64,000 bases of DNA, taken from the NCBI RefSeq assembly GCF_001540865.1, contig NC_033645.1:3156773-3220772 (forward strand). Reading direction: 5' to 3'. Each line of letters starts with the position of its first letter. The stretch's first letter is position 1. Origin of the DNA: Ananas comosus (lineage: Eukaryota; Streptophyta; Magnoliopsida; Poales; Bromeliaceae). Made by a program: the position numbers and the translations under genes. The notes under the pieces are model-generated. The model saw only the letters and a program-made list of their open reading frames with translations. It was not told where the DNA came from and did no database searches. Below are positions 31,701 to 46,700 of this stretch, in pieces.

Positions 31701-34700
31701 TAGCCAAACCGTATTCAAAACCAAATATATTAGAGTGTCAAACAAAACTGCAAATTCAAGAGAGATGCGCAATGATCAATAATGTATCAGCAGTTACATT
31801 CTGCGCAGACACCAAGTCTTAATAATGCTTTCTCTATTATGAAGATGGTTAGATGCTTAGGTCTATGACCAATTCAACATCAAATAAGATCCATACCCGG
31901 TAATAGGTACAACAAAATCCTTTAGTGTTTTCTCACTTGTCACATCGATCAACTCTCCCAAGCCCTGAGCTGCTTGTTCACGTGTCTCAGCTGAACCACT
32001 AATTAAACCCTGGAATATCGAGAGAACAAACTTACTGTACAGAGCAACTCAGCTTGCTAGAATATGTCTAAGCCTAGGATCTGAATGTAACCAACAAAGG
32101 AAAGTATTGCACAGAAAGGGCAGGATATAGATATATGGTTGAAGAAAAAACATAATAGACAAAATTCAGGATATCTGCATTGTCTGTATAAATTGCCATT
32201 ATTCTGAGTCCCTGTTTGAGAGAGAAAATCTGTTTTGATTTAGTTTTCAGATGCTTTGCTTCTCCAAAAGTTAAAGTTTTATTGCTCCAATAATTAAGTA
32301 GAATCTCAACAGCTGATGATAAGAAATACCTGCAAAAATATAGGAAGTAAAGGCTGTAGAGCTTTTGGAAGACATAATCCTGGAATAAGAATAGAACCTC
32401 CCTGCAATACAAGTTTAAACTATTTAAAATAAGCATTATAACAACAATGAATTAATAATAAGACTTCCAAGTTCCAACTACAGCAAATGCATACAAAATA
32501 CATGGAGTAAAAGAATCAGTACCTTTCTCTTTCTTCGCTCTTTATCTCTCGCTGTTGAGACAGCATCCCGGACTAGCTTGATATATGAAGGCAGAATTTC
32601 CTTTGGAATTGAGCCTACTACTCTCCGTAAAGCTTCCCAAGCAGCCTATCAATAAAAACTTAAGTTCACAATATATAGGAAAAAAAGAAGTTGCAATGAC
32701 ATTTACTAATAGTCTGTGTTTACCGAGACAGTAGCTGCATCTGTATCGCTTAGCAAAGTGATCAGAGTGGTGATCATATTAGGTGCTTCCTCTTCCAAAT
32801 ACAATTTACTGTTCTCGAAGAAATAACCTATCAGATAACAGGCACCCCTTCTCACAAAAGCCTGTCAAAAGACATTTGTTAGCATTTAATTGCAATAACC
32901 GTAGAACTACATATAAATTCAGAAAAAGTAAAAGTATACCTGACTATCAGCGACTCCTTTAAGAAGTTCAGATATCAAGGATGCAGTGCCTTCGTCATCA
33001 ATAACCAATACAACAGTTTCTGCAGCCTTCTTTGCGGCACTTTTTACATCCTAGCACAGAAAAGAAAAAATGTGACTTAGAAACATAAGCAATGTAAGGA
33101 AGAAAATGTCCACAAAGATGGTGATATAAAAGACAAACTACTAGGACTCAATAGAGAAGACTGCTTAATAATGAGTAGGAAAGTTATCATTTGATAGAAA
33201 GTAATTATATTTCTTCGCATCTGAAAAATGTAACACAAATCTTATATGAACTTAATCTGTAATTGTAAATTACACCAAAATTTAAGAGATTAAACAGCAC
33301 GGCTTAAATGCCAAAGTTCCAAAGTACAACTAACAGTAAGTAGTTGGATATCATATCGAGGAGCATAGCACGTTATAGAGACGAATTGATCTTTTATGGT
33401 AAAGTGTATACACGATGAACTGAAAGAAAATGTTATCTGTATCATCTGAAGTATGATGATACAGGTAGAAAATCAGAAGGAAGGAAACAAACAGAGCAAA
33501 ATGATTAAAGCAGAATGAAAGATGCCCAATGATTAACAATCAACCACAAAATCATACTAATCAATAACATTGATATATTGACAACGAATTAACATTCAAG
33601 AATAATGATATGTTACCACATCTTCATCATCCATAGCAAGCAGCAAGGCCGGGAGAACCGTTCCAACATGAGAATTCAGACCTGGCCCAGCAACTTCTGC
33701 CAATGCTCCCAACGCATGTGCATTAAAGGCTCTAAATGCATATACAACGTGTCAAGAGAAAGTAGTTATCAGAAAACAGAACTGAAAAAAAAAAAAATTA
33801 ATCCACTTACGTGAGAGGAGGCTGGACTAGCTTTGGCAAGATATGAGGCAAAACAGCTGCTGTCCTGACACTGCATTTACCAAGGCATCGATTTAGAGCA
33901 GGCAAGGAACAAAAAAAACTAATTAAATGGAAAAATCTGCTAACAAACAAGTTGAAATTCAATTTGTGGAAGAATAGAAACCTTAGTATTTGTTTTAAGC
34001 CATCAAGGGCTGTATCAGAGGTCTCATCATCCTCTAACGCATGAAGCAGCGTGGGGACAATTTCATCAATAGCTTGCATCCCAGCACTCTGAATTAAGAT
34101 TGTAATAAAAAATTAAAGATCAGTTACATAATTTATTATATATTTGTATATAAATTGGTTACACACAATTACCTTATAAAGAGTGCTAAATGCTAAGCCT
34201 GCTGATTCACGAACTTCTTGAGCACTGTCATGCATGCTGAATATGCTTACAATCTGTAACGAAGTCCACGGAAAATACAAGGGGAGAGAACAAACCTATC
34301 ACATAGCGCAGTACGAATTGTAGGGATAAGCAAATCCATGAAATCCAATAGCTGGTGTTTACCAGCACTTGCCATCACTTCACTCAAACCAATGCATACA
34401 CCCTGGAAGAGATCAAGTATACACTGAAGATAAATCTGGGCAGGCGATATCTATGGCTGTGTTCACCTTTCTTCTCATTCATCGTAAGCACTTGTGTGTT
34501 GTGTCATATATGTCGTTTGAGAAAAATTGGAGCTCCTATTAATGCATTCTTAAGAAAGAAAAACTCACCTGTCTCCGACTAGTATTTGGGTCTTTAAGTC
34601 CTCGTGATAAAATAGGAATAATAGAAGGCAACACTCTATCACCTAGTTTCCTAACAAGTTCCCCAAGAGATCTTCCAGCAACCTGAAGGGATGCTAATGA

Positions 34701-37700
34701 TAAGTTCAGTATCAAGTTTAGAAACATATATATTATCCAAGTAGAACTCAAAATGGCAAGCAAACAAACACAAACAAAAAGGAGACACTACGACCTGTCG
34801 TCTTTCCAAGGAAGGTGAAGCAAGAGATGAAATAAGCGTATTCATTAAAACAGGCATTATTTCTTTGAGAGTTTTCGGAGTATTTGCCACAATTGTCTTC
34901 CATACATGCAAAGCAGCCTGATCAAACAAAATTAAATAAAGGTGAACTTTTTGGATTGTCGAAACTGTTTATTACTAGATGGAAAAAATGAATATGTGGA
35001 CCAAAAGATTAAAAAAATAGGTAGTAAAAATAGTAGATACAGTATTATATACCTGTCGTACAGATAAGCTGACATCAGTACGAACCATATAAACCGCAGC
35101 AAGAACTTCATTGCGCTTATCCCTTCCAAGTACTTCAATTATAGCACGACCATGAGCTTCTGTACTGGCACCTTCGTCATCACTGCCACCTTCGAGAAGT
35201 GCTTTCCCAGAAGTTCCTGCAACCTGCAAACAGCACATGAGTGACTCAAAGTATAGAACAGGCCCAAGCAGAATTTAGAAAAGTTGAAGGCAAAACAGGA
35301 TATACAACCTTGAAAAGAAGATCACCCAAAAGCTCCACTGAACTCTGTCGAATTCGCCAGTTTTCACTAAAAATGCCGTCCTCAACAGCAGGTAGTAACA
35401 GAGGCAGCGACCTATATCCACGATATCCACATAAGTTTAAATGTAAATCATAGACATTAAATAAAGAGCACTTATTAAACAACTTAAGGGATTTTTGGGC
35501 ACAAACGTTGTTGCATAATGCTCCACAAAAACATGGCCAGCAGAAAGCGCAGCATCACGAACAGATTCGTTTTCATCAGCAAGTCCTATAAAGAATAAAC
35601 AGTTATATTCTCCCACATGACAAGATTTTATGCTTAAACGACTTACCATCTAATATTGCAGGAAGAACAACTTGCAAGTAATTCTGAAACATCACTCCTA
35701 GCGACCTTGGCAAGTACTGCACATCAACATTTTATGTTAGAAACATGATGGAAACCTATGGGCTTTTACTTCAAAGGGGGAAAAAAGGCAACATATATTA
35801 CTAATATAACTATAGAAGTATATCAAATCAGGGGATCGGATGAAGTTTTAACCTTGAATAGAGTCAAATGTCCATCACGAACAGATGCCTTCTGATGAGA
35901 GCAATTTCGTATGATATCAGGGAGAACTCGCTCAAAGTACTCTTTACCAAGAGCAGCCAACACCTGGAAAACAAAACAGGAAGATGTGAACAATTTCTTA
36001 CCTAGTAATGTTATTTTTCACTGAGAGCACATGAATCCTGCTTTCTGCATATACAGAGTCTTACAGACACTAGAGTGAACTCAATGCTACCAATTTAATG
36101 CTAATAAATTTTTGGACTGTCTTTCCAGCGCAAAATCTGCTCCCCATCCTAAGCCTTTTGTTGAAAAAAGGAGACAAAGGTACCATGCCGATCAGAACAC
36201 AGGGATGATAGTAATTAGATGGCCTGATTCTTCATTGTCATTTGGCATTCTGGTTGACTAGTAAAGAATCAAAATGTTGAATTCTAGTTTTCTCTGGAGC
36301 CTCTGAAATATGTTTAGTTTCATTGATTAGTCATTTAGTACATACTAATTGAGGGAGTAAGTTGAATAATAATTTGATTTATTGGGCACTCCCGTCTGAT
36401 AATATACATAATTATATCCAAGTTAGATCATAGGCATATGGCATAAAATATCATATAAGAGTAATTGTATGATATATAAACAGCACAAGCATAGCAGGCA
36501 AATAACAGCATAATTTCTTGCATGACGTAATCATAACAATTTTACAATTCAGATGCATGAATTAAGGAGGAAAATAAATATTAACCTCACTAAGTCCTTG
36601 AGCAGCTCCAGATCGCTCAACATTACTGCTATCAGATTTAAGTGTATCCATTAACCAGGAAACAAGATCTGGAAAGTTCTCTTCTCCCATTCCTCTTATA
36701 AGAGAGCCAAGAGCTCTAGCAGCAACTGACCGAACTTCTGGTATAGGATCTACTAAAACCTATATAACAAGAAAATACATCAACAAACAAGTCAAAGGCC
36801 AAATCAAACTTGAAGGAAGAGGAATTATGTGCATGCGTCTGCACATGTATTCTTTTTTCTATATTTTCCTGCTAGAGGTGGAATGGGACAAGAGGTGATT
36901 GACCTTCTTCACTTCAGGAAGTAGCAATCCTATGTAAGGAATCATATCCTTTGGTTCAGTTACTAACGAACACATATTTCCAACAATCTGAGCAGCTTTC
37001 TTTTTGGTGTCCGCACTTCTCTCTCTCAGCCCTCTATGTACAATAGGCACCAACAATGCCAAAGATGGTGCATCTATTGAGTTGATGAAGGTAGTCTGCA
37101 GAGGTATTATGTAGCATTAAAAAATTGAATGAAAATAAAAAAAGGTTCCTTAAAGGCTACATGAAGAAAGAGAGAGAAAAATAGAAAACAGTATCTGAGA
37201 ATGCACTCCGCTTACTTGAAGAAGGATGTCAAGAGAGTGCTTGGTATGCTGATTTGGGTCCATCAGACCCATCAATAGGATTGGGACAAGAGCAGATATC
37301 TCGGGATTCTTAATGACACTTCCAACCTGCAGATTGCATGACCATAATAGTATACAAGTATTTTAGTCACAACCGAAAGAAGGGGCTTTTACATATATAC
37401 CCATGATCATGAGCATGCTCGCACACACGCACACACACCCACTCCCACCCACACACACAAAAATAAGAATAAGAAGAAAAAGAAATTGTTAACTGGGGAG
37501 TCATCCGATTCACGAGTGGGAGTTAGTTTTTATTAGAAAAAAAATATTTTGAAGTACGATTTTTTTTTCTGTAGTTTGATGATTTTTTTCTGAAAGGCAT
37601 ATGTTGAAATCCAGATTTTGCAAAGAAATATATAGAAACACAAAAATTTTCTCGGGTATACATGTAAATGTTATAAAGGGAAAAATGTACAGAGACCTCT

Positions 37701-40700
37701 TGAACTTTAGCTCTTTTACAAACAAGCGGCTGAACTTTCAATTTGACAATTATGTCCCCTAAACTTTGTCAAAAAGTTCAATAGGCGCCTCTCCTCAAGT
37801 GAATTTACACAGAGCCGTTCTGATTGGATGTCGCGCATATAATCCTGTAAGACTTCGAAATATAAAGAAATCTATTTTTTCTCTTTCAATTTCGATAATT
37901 TAGCATGATGATCGAAGAATAGGTTGAACCGAACTCCAATTGTTATCACTTTCTTTTTAAAAGATAATTTATGCAGCTGTTTTGAAGCTTCACAAAACTA
38001 TAGTAATACATATGACTCATTTGTATAATTACAAGTTTAATTGAAGAAAGGGATCGATTGAATTATTTGATAAAGTTTAAGAAGTCCAATTTCCAAAATT
38101 GAAAATTCAGGCGCCTATTTACAAAAGATCTAGAGTTCAGGGGATCTTTGTACGGTTTTCCCTATATAAGTTTTTGCAGGGTATAGGTGTTAATATCTCT
38201 TAAATAAAATACATGATACCTGTTGGAGAGCTGTCTGCCCTGCAGCTTGGACTTTGGGGTGTGTGTCAGTCAGCACCTGTAATGCGGTTACATATATATA
38301 AAAATGACATTTGAATCTTAAGAATCACTCATGGAAAAGTGGGGTCCAAAATTTCGCTGGAAAGAAACCTCTGTTAGTTTCGGAACGATTGTAGGTAGGC
38401 ACTGAGATAGTTGTTGAGGGGCACAATATGCCATAGCACCAAGCAATTGCACACTACTTTGCTTAGTCCGCCATGCTTTATCCTCCAGACCCTGGACAGA
38501 TCACGAACATAAACCCAAACCTCCAGATCATAACTTACAAGATAATAATGCAGGATATGTCATCATAATTTCTGACGATCACAGACATATTGAAATATAT
38601 ATACAGCAATATTAGCATATGCAAACATCAAGAATACTGGTTAAAATACCAAGAACTACAATAGCTAAGAAAATGAGAAAATCTTCAAACAAGCATGTCA
38701 ATTACCCAAATTAAAATGATACAACTTCAAAGCAGATTAGAGCACAACATCATCACAATCAGATTCAAAATGCTAAAGTACGATAACCATTACTTACCAG
38801 CAGAATGACTAATCAGAATAAAAAAGCATTGCTTATAACATATATAACGAAGAGGGGCAACCAGTGATATAGAACACCTTAAGAAGCGACGGAAGAATAA
38901 GCTTCACACCATAGCCAGTAAGTTGCGACATCATTGCTCGAGCAGCACATTCAGCAGCTTCACGTACTGCTAGAACTTGATCGGAAAAAGAAACCAAAAG
39001 GAGTGGTAGCATTTGAATCACATACCTGAAGAAGAGGGTTATCTAATCAGAAAAATGAATGCAGCTACGTGAATAATATTCATTTCACACAGTAAATAGC
39101 AAACTAACTTACGGCTCGAACAGTCTACCAAGCTTCTCACAAAGGCATTCAAAACCAAGCAAAGCTCCCTCACGAGATTTTGCAGAATTTCTGGAAAGAA
39201 AGAGAAGATCTTCAGCAAAGTACACATCGTAGGTTACAAAACTCAAACTTGACCAAGTGGAATGGTGAGTTTCACAGCATGAAGCAGCAAAGAGACACTA
39301 GTGCACTTAATATAAGAAAGCGAAAAAGTCTTTGCTATTCAATAGAGACAAGAAAAAGAAAAAGAGAGTTGACGATTAGATAATGCTGTGAAAAGTTTAA
39401 GAAACTATGTAGACTTATAAAATAAGGAGACAAAAAATTTACATAAATAGAAAAATAAATAAACAAATTTCTAAAGCAAGAATTTGTTTCATATGAAACT
39501 TATTTAGTGACCTAAAAATACACATAAAGAAGCAAGCAGAGGTTAAAGCACTACTCCAAAACATATTGATAACAAGTAATATATATCCAATATTTTGACT
39601 TCAACAAAGGTAGATCCCATGACAAAGTTTATCAAGATGGATAGCAAACCTGTCTGCCAAACCTTCACGTAAAACAACTACAATACCATACTTCTTCAAG
39701 CAAGAAATTCCAAAGCCTTTGACTACACCAGCAAGCCCAAAAGCTGCTCCACGGCGTTCCCCATACTTATCACCTTTCATCAGCCTATCCAAAAGCCTAG
39801 ATACAAGAGCTTGGCCATCTTCCTGATCAAAGCCAAAAAAAAGAAGAAAAAAACGAAGAAAATGATATAAGAAGAAAAGAGTAGGATTAAAATCATTAAG
39901 GACAAGAAATAAAAGCAAGAAATTGGGTATTCCATGGCGAAGTTTGGAGAACTAAGCCGACAATGTAGCACAATACTAATGAAAAAAAGGTCAGAATCTG
40001 CTAAGCAGTACAACAACAGATGCCATTCTTTCGCAAAATAGTAAATTACATCCAAATGGTAACTTTTCACAAAGCAATGAAAATTACTTACATGCTTCGA
40101 GGCCATAAGTGGGGATAAACAGTCTGATACAGCTCGTTGAACAGCCTCCGAGGGAGTGTTCAAAACATCCAACAACTTATCAACAACATTATGTACTTTA
40201 GGGTCATCCTAAAACGACAAATCACACATTCAGGTAAGCAAAATATAGGAGGAAGAAAGCAGTTTCGAGATACCAAAAACGGTCATAAAAAATGATATGA
40301 AACCTTTGCCAAATGTTTCGCAAGCGCTCCAGTAAATATGACAACGCCCTCCCTTACCAGATCATACTTCTCTTCATCAGACGCCTGCACATCAGGCATC
40401 AACATTGCAATGTTAGGTCCAAAAGGTTTCCTATGTATTGGTGTCACAACTCAAGGAATAAAAACTATGGTGCATCCTTAATTGACATACTAAAACATTT
40501 TATAAGAGAAATAAATTACCTTTTTATTCAAGTAACTTTCAAATATAGGAAATAGCAATTGCACATTTTCCTTCCCATTTTTATCAATAATCGTAATGCC
40601 AGCATTTATCATTCTTGAACGAACATCCATATTAGGATCTGCCTGCAGTTAGAAGTGCCAGACAACAGAAATCATCTCCCAAATAAATAAGAAAAGATGA

Positions 40701-43700
40701 AAGTTTAAGATACTTAACGCATTCATATTAAGAAGCAGATTAGAGTTTGTTCATGTCAAGCAGAAAATAGACTGAGTTTGCCCAATCTACTGATTTGCAA
40801 CAAAAATAAAAATTAAACAGAAAGTACTAGATGAAACAAGAAAAAATCCTCTCCCACAAAGTTAACACCCAAGAAGAGGGTAGATCTTACCAGGGCACGT
40901 GATATCAGAAACGTCATGACAACAGGTAGATCTTTAGTTCTCAATACATCTGCAGCCGAGTGGAGTGCCAAAGCAACACCTTGTCTTCCTAGCCATAAAG
41001 AATCCGCCGTTTGATCTCCACCACCAAGATCCCGAGTGCATAAATTAAATAAAGTAGGGAGTGTATCCTGAAAACATAACAAAAAGGGAAAAAAAAACAA
41101 AAAAAAAGGTTAAAAGCACTCCGCTGCAGCCATCATAAGGAAGAAAAGAAGCCAAAATCCTAGGATCCTTGGACCTTTACTTGTGCTGGGTAGTAAATTC
41201 ACAGTACATCAGAGAATGAAAAAGGAAGAAACGCAAATTTTTTATTTCATAAAAAATGCAAAAAAAAAAAAAGATCTACCTGCATTGTATCTGGATTTTC
41301 ATCTAGGGCTGCTGCTAGCGCCTCAGCTGCAGCAACTCGCACATTATAATTCACGTGAGAAAGTGCATCAAACAGACCAGAATAATCAGTTCCAAAGTCA
41401 AAACCAAAGCGATCCCAGACTTCCTCTGCCAGTTCAGCTACTGTCTGAAAACAATAAAGAGAAATGTTAACTAAGAGAACAGATTAAAAGGAACAAAGCT
41501 CTGAAGGTGCTTGTTTTGGTATTAGTTGTTAAGTGCTCACTTGGCATGTATATGTCATAGAGAGGATATTAGGAATTAGGTGCTTTCTTAGACATATAAT
41601 AGCACTATGGCAGATATCCTTGAGTGAAGCATTGTGAAAGTTACAAGATTATACAAGAGAAACTTTGCTATATGAGGCTCCAAAACATGACGAACCTTTT
41701 CCGGATCATGTAAAGCAACCCATAGACTTGTGGTAACCTGAAGATTTTGAGGTAGATGGGAGGAGACAGACGGAATGCATTTTATGGCATTTAGGCAGGC
41801 AACTCTAACATGCACATCTTTTGCATAAATTCCACAAAGAGCCTGCATATATTAGGATTTAAAATACATTAGGATAGCAGAACTGCAGAAGGAGAAAAAT
41901 AAAGGCTTGATGGAAGGGGAAACTTACTGCTGCTAGCTCATCACTCTGAAGACCTAAGCACAATTCATTTAGCATAGGCGCAATCAACACTTGATAAGCT
42001 GGAACAACACCAAGTGCATGATAAAGAGCCTACACAAAGACTAGAGATGGTTAACAGCTGACACAGATGTTCAAAGAAAAAGAGTGAAAGGTGAGATAAC
42101 ATCATTTATCCCCAGAAGGTAAGAGTGGTAGTAGTTTAACTGATAACATTCGAGGCCTTGGAAGAGGCAATATAGGATCCAAGTGCATAGAAATGATTCG
42201 AAGCACATCATCATGTAGTGCAGTCTTCTTGGAAGCAAGCAAAATCTTCTCAATAATCTGAGAACACAGTAAAAAGAAAATCCAATTAGATGAAAAGATA
42301 AAAAGCCACAATTTGTCAGATTGAGAGAATTCCAGATTGCAAAATAAAGTACCGGAAACACAAAAGAAAATGAATCTGCCGGTAGTGGGCCAGCCCTGCA
42401 AGCCACTGATAGACCTGTAATTATTTGCTCAAAGAGACCCGACGACGACCTCCTATGATTTTCCCCTTCAACTACTAGGGGCATAAGTTCCCACACTACA
42501 TTAGATTCCTCGGTAGATATTATGCGTAAAGCAGCAGCAATCTCCAATGCCCAGTTACAAAGAGGAGGGGCAATACAGTGCGCGAGTTTTAGCATGGTAG
42601 CGAATGCAGCATCACTTACTATTTGAGAGCGCAGTAATGGTTCAATGTATTTTACCTGTAACAATAAAGTTAGCACTGCAAACCAAAATTGGTGATAAAT
42701 CAGTTAATGAATTGCTAATGACCATCTATATGACAGCATAGTCATCATAGCATAATATGACAATAAGCATGCAATGTACCAGAAACTAAAAGAACTAGCG
42801 AATAAAATACGACGAGTCATATTTAGATGCATGGAAGCAATAATACTGGTCTGTCTGATTACATATGTTTGCAGGCAAAATAAATAACAAAATAAATAGG
42901 ATATTTTTTGCCAAAAGCTTCATGGCAAGTTGGTTTGCAGAATAAGAAGATTAGCATGGCACAGTTATCATATAAAGAATAAAAAAAAGCTGTCAAATTA
43001 TAACAAAGAAAATAACTGTATATTGCCAGATTAATAAAAAAGTGTATGTTGCTTCAATACCAAACAAAATGGTGTAAGGATTATAAGACGAAAAAAAAAT
43101 GCATAGATCTTATCACAAGTAACAATACTAATAAATTCCAGTTAATGAGACTAAACTTCCAAAGGACAAAGGAAACATTTGAGAGAAGATTCAAGGTAAA
43201 TTAACAAATAACCAGATATAAACAGTGAAATATGCTCACCAAAGAAGGTAGTTGACCATGCGTGAATACTGGATTAGCAATAGCCATTTCACCAAGAGCT
43301 CTGAGCATCACCGAAAGATTCCTCTTTACACACCTAACTTTCTCACGAACAGACGCTTCCTCCCTTAGGAGCTGCTCCCTCGCCTCCTCCTTTGCAGTTT
43401 TTACCTTCTCCACTTGAGATGAAAAAAGAAAAGAAAAAAAAATCAAGCTTCAAACAATCTAAAAATATTTATTTAAAGAATAGCTGAAAGTGAAAGACAT
43501 ACCGGTCTTTTTTGTAGTCTTCCCAGTCTCTTTCTTGCCAGAGCTTACAGTTTCTCTTTTAATCGAATCTCTTCGGACAGGAACACTGGAAGATATAACA
43601 TCCTACAAATAGATGAACAAGGAAGATCAGCAGTTAAGCATTAGTTCCAAATAGCCAGATAGGCATAGTATAACAATTTACTCATGTGATATGTCTATAG

Positions 43701-46700
43701 AAATGTACCTCATCCTGATCATCATAAGCTCGGAACCTGCCCTTGGCAAGTTTTGTGTTTTTAGTTGCAACAGTCTCAGCTACATAAACACCTTGCTCAC
43801 TTGATAGTTGTCCTTCAGGAGTATAAAATATCTGGTGAAGAACATAAAGGCAGAAATCACTCTTTGAGAAGCACGCGTTTTGCAGTTATATTCCTTAAAA
43901 GTAATAAAAAAAAGGAGCCACTCAAGAATCCCATCAGAATCTCCAAAAGGACTGACCAGAATGATTGAGAAGACTCCACAGTCATAAACCGACTTGGTGT
44001 TGATTATTAAAAATGGTGGCAAATTTATACCAGAAGGAAATTGAAGAGAAACAGACAGAAAAGAGGGTAGCAAAGAGAGTTATCATTATCTTTGTTATAA
44101 CGTGGGAATGATTGATTCGGTATTCGGCTCATGTTAAAATCTTGGAAAATAAGTAGGTTGATAGAAAGACGTGACAAATTATGACAGCGAGACAAGAGGC
44201 AAAAGGGAAGCTTTTCTCCAGAATATGTCAATTGGAGCAAAGGGAAGCTTTTCTCCAGAATATGTCAATTGGAGCAGTTAGCATATTCTTCCAACATAAA
44301 TTAGAAGTTAGAATGCCAACAGTTTCATCATAGATCAGTTATCAGGCAAAGATATAAGTAACACATGGTTGAATCACTTCACCTTTATATCGCTCTCTGA
44401 TAGTTCATCATGCAAACAACGCTCTGGAAGTCCACTGAAATGCTGAGAAGGACGAGCAAACAAATCGCTATGTTAATTGCATTAAGTTCCTTAAGTTTAT
44501 ATATCAGGTAACACAGAATAACTGCAACTGACCTTCTCAAATTCTAAAAATGTATCATTGGGCGTTATTGTCATCAGTGTTGCCAATGAGCATAAGGCTG
44601 CCCGCTGTTCTAGGATATTGGAACTTAGTAAAGCCATTGGCCCAAGTAATTCCTGAAACAAACATATAGCAATAATGACAAACAATAAAGGGCAACAATA
44701 AAACCCAAAAAACTTATAGCAACAGCTTGAAATTCCAGCACACTCTGTGGACCAATAGCAGAAGAACAATAACACTTCTTACAGTGAATAGGAATAAGCT
44801 ATCATAGCATAAAGAGGTGAAATTCAACTTGGTTGATGACTGAGATTACCTTGCAAATCGTCTCAATGTTTGCAGTAATTATGTCAACGACATCATTGCC
44901 ATGCCTTTGCAAGTTTCTTTGAAGCCTCTGTCATATCAATAGAAGAAGCAAGACACTTGATACAAAAATACAGTACAAAAAATACTTAGACTGAACCACA
45001 TCAAAATACTAAGGCAGCAACATGTCCACCAAAAACAGGTTGGCAACTAAGATTTGGTTAACAGTACAGTAGCTCACACGTACAAATTGAAATGCCATAA
45101 GAACATTTCAGATTTGAACTACGAAAAGAAGATTGCAAATCAGCTTTTAAACGTTTGTATACAGCATTAGTAACATAAGCCCACTAAGCAACTCCAAATT
45201 GATCATTTATTCTTTTCTCAGAAAAAGTAATTTGGAAGTCATAAAATGGTTATAAGATATGATTATAAGATGCTTAGATGCAGCAGAAAGAGAATTTAGG
45301 AGTATCCACAATGATTGAGAAATTTTTCATATAAATACTATGTCTGTATAACTATCTTCTATAATTTAGGTGGTGGTAACACACTCCATTTGTACTTTTG
45401 TGTATATGTCCAACTCATAAGGCTACTTTTAAGGTCAGGCTATTAGGCATTTAGAACGTTAACCAGAGATATACGAAGGATACTTAAAAAATGAATAAAA
45501 GAAGACTTAGCAACAGTCGTCCTGTTCATTAACTAACCAAACTGTCTACAAACAGAATTCCACGAATCTACATAATACAAAAAGACTACCGTTGCAACAA
45601 ATACAACAAAGATACTAAGCAAAGAAACCAATACCTTCCACACTCCATTAGGACATGTGGTGCTAGTTATGCAAGGATGGTGAGAGCAAAACAGAAGACG
45701 AGAATAAGATGCTGGACTGCTAGCAACAGCAGCAGGTGCAATTAGAAGCAAGCACTTCACTAGCACCTCAACCGATGGAATAAAAGGCACTTGCGGGTCC
45801 ATTGAACTCTCTATGTCACTATTAAGCCCAAAACAGAAAACAGTAACCATATCAAGATAAGTAACAGCAAGATGGAGTTTCAAACTGCAAAATGATAAGA
45901 GAATTAAAAGGAATATATACTATGCAATAGCTCAAATCAACAAGTACTATACAAATGCAGTTCATTCCGTGATTAGAAATGAAATTGACGAAGTAAAGCT
46001 GCTTCTCTATAAACAGGACAATACCTCATATTCAAGAGGGATACCCTCTCTCCAACTAATTGCAACCAATTAGTAAATTGGAGAAGAATATCTTCTGCTA
46101 AAGATGAAGAAGAATAGAGGATCTTTTTAGTAGCATCATAAGCTGGCTTTCTAACATCCCAACTTGGATGACAGATTAGATAGAGCAGCAACTGCATCAC
46201 AAGAGACAAAAAAGGATTAAGAAACAAAGAGCTCCAGGACTCCGATGGAGGTGCCCTGTTTTTCAAATTGTGAACGTTTGTCAAAAAATATTTCATAAAA
46301 GTGCTAATTGGGCGGTGTTTTTTTCCTTGGAAAAACTATGAATTATTGGCTTTTTTAATCCAAAATATGGCATTATGAATTATTTCACCTGTAACAGCGA
46401 TCTGATAGGAAAATATTCCTGCACTCTGCAACGGGAAAAAAAAGGAAAAGAGAGGCTCACATACCAGCAGAGGAAGAAAATAACATAACTAGATGCATGG
46501 CACCAAAACTACTTGAAATACAGTGTTAATGAGCAACGAGGAACGAAGAAAACCTGTACAGATGTTCCACGAGCAGTACCTCAAGAAGATCTACACAAGT
46601 TACACAATCTTCATTTGATAGTTTTGCAACCTATAATATCAACAACAAGAAGTTACAAAAAGGCCATATGAGGATTAGCCAAAGCATCAAGCTACAATTG

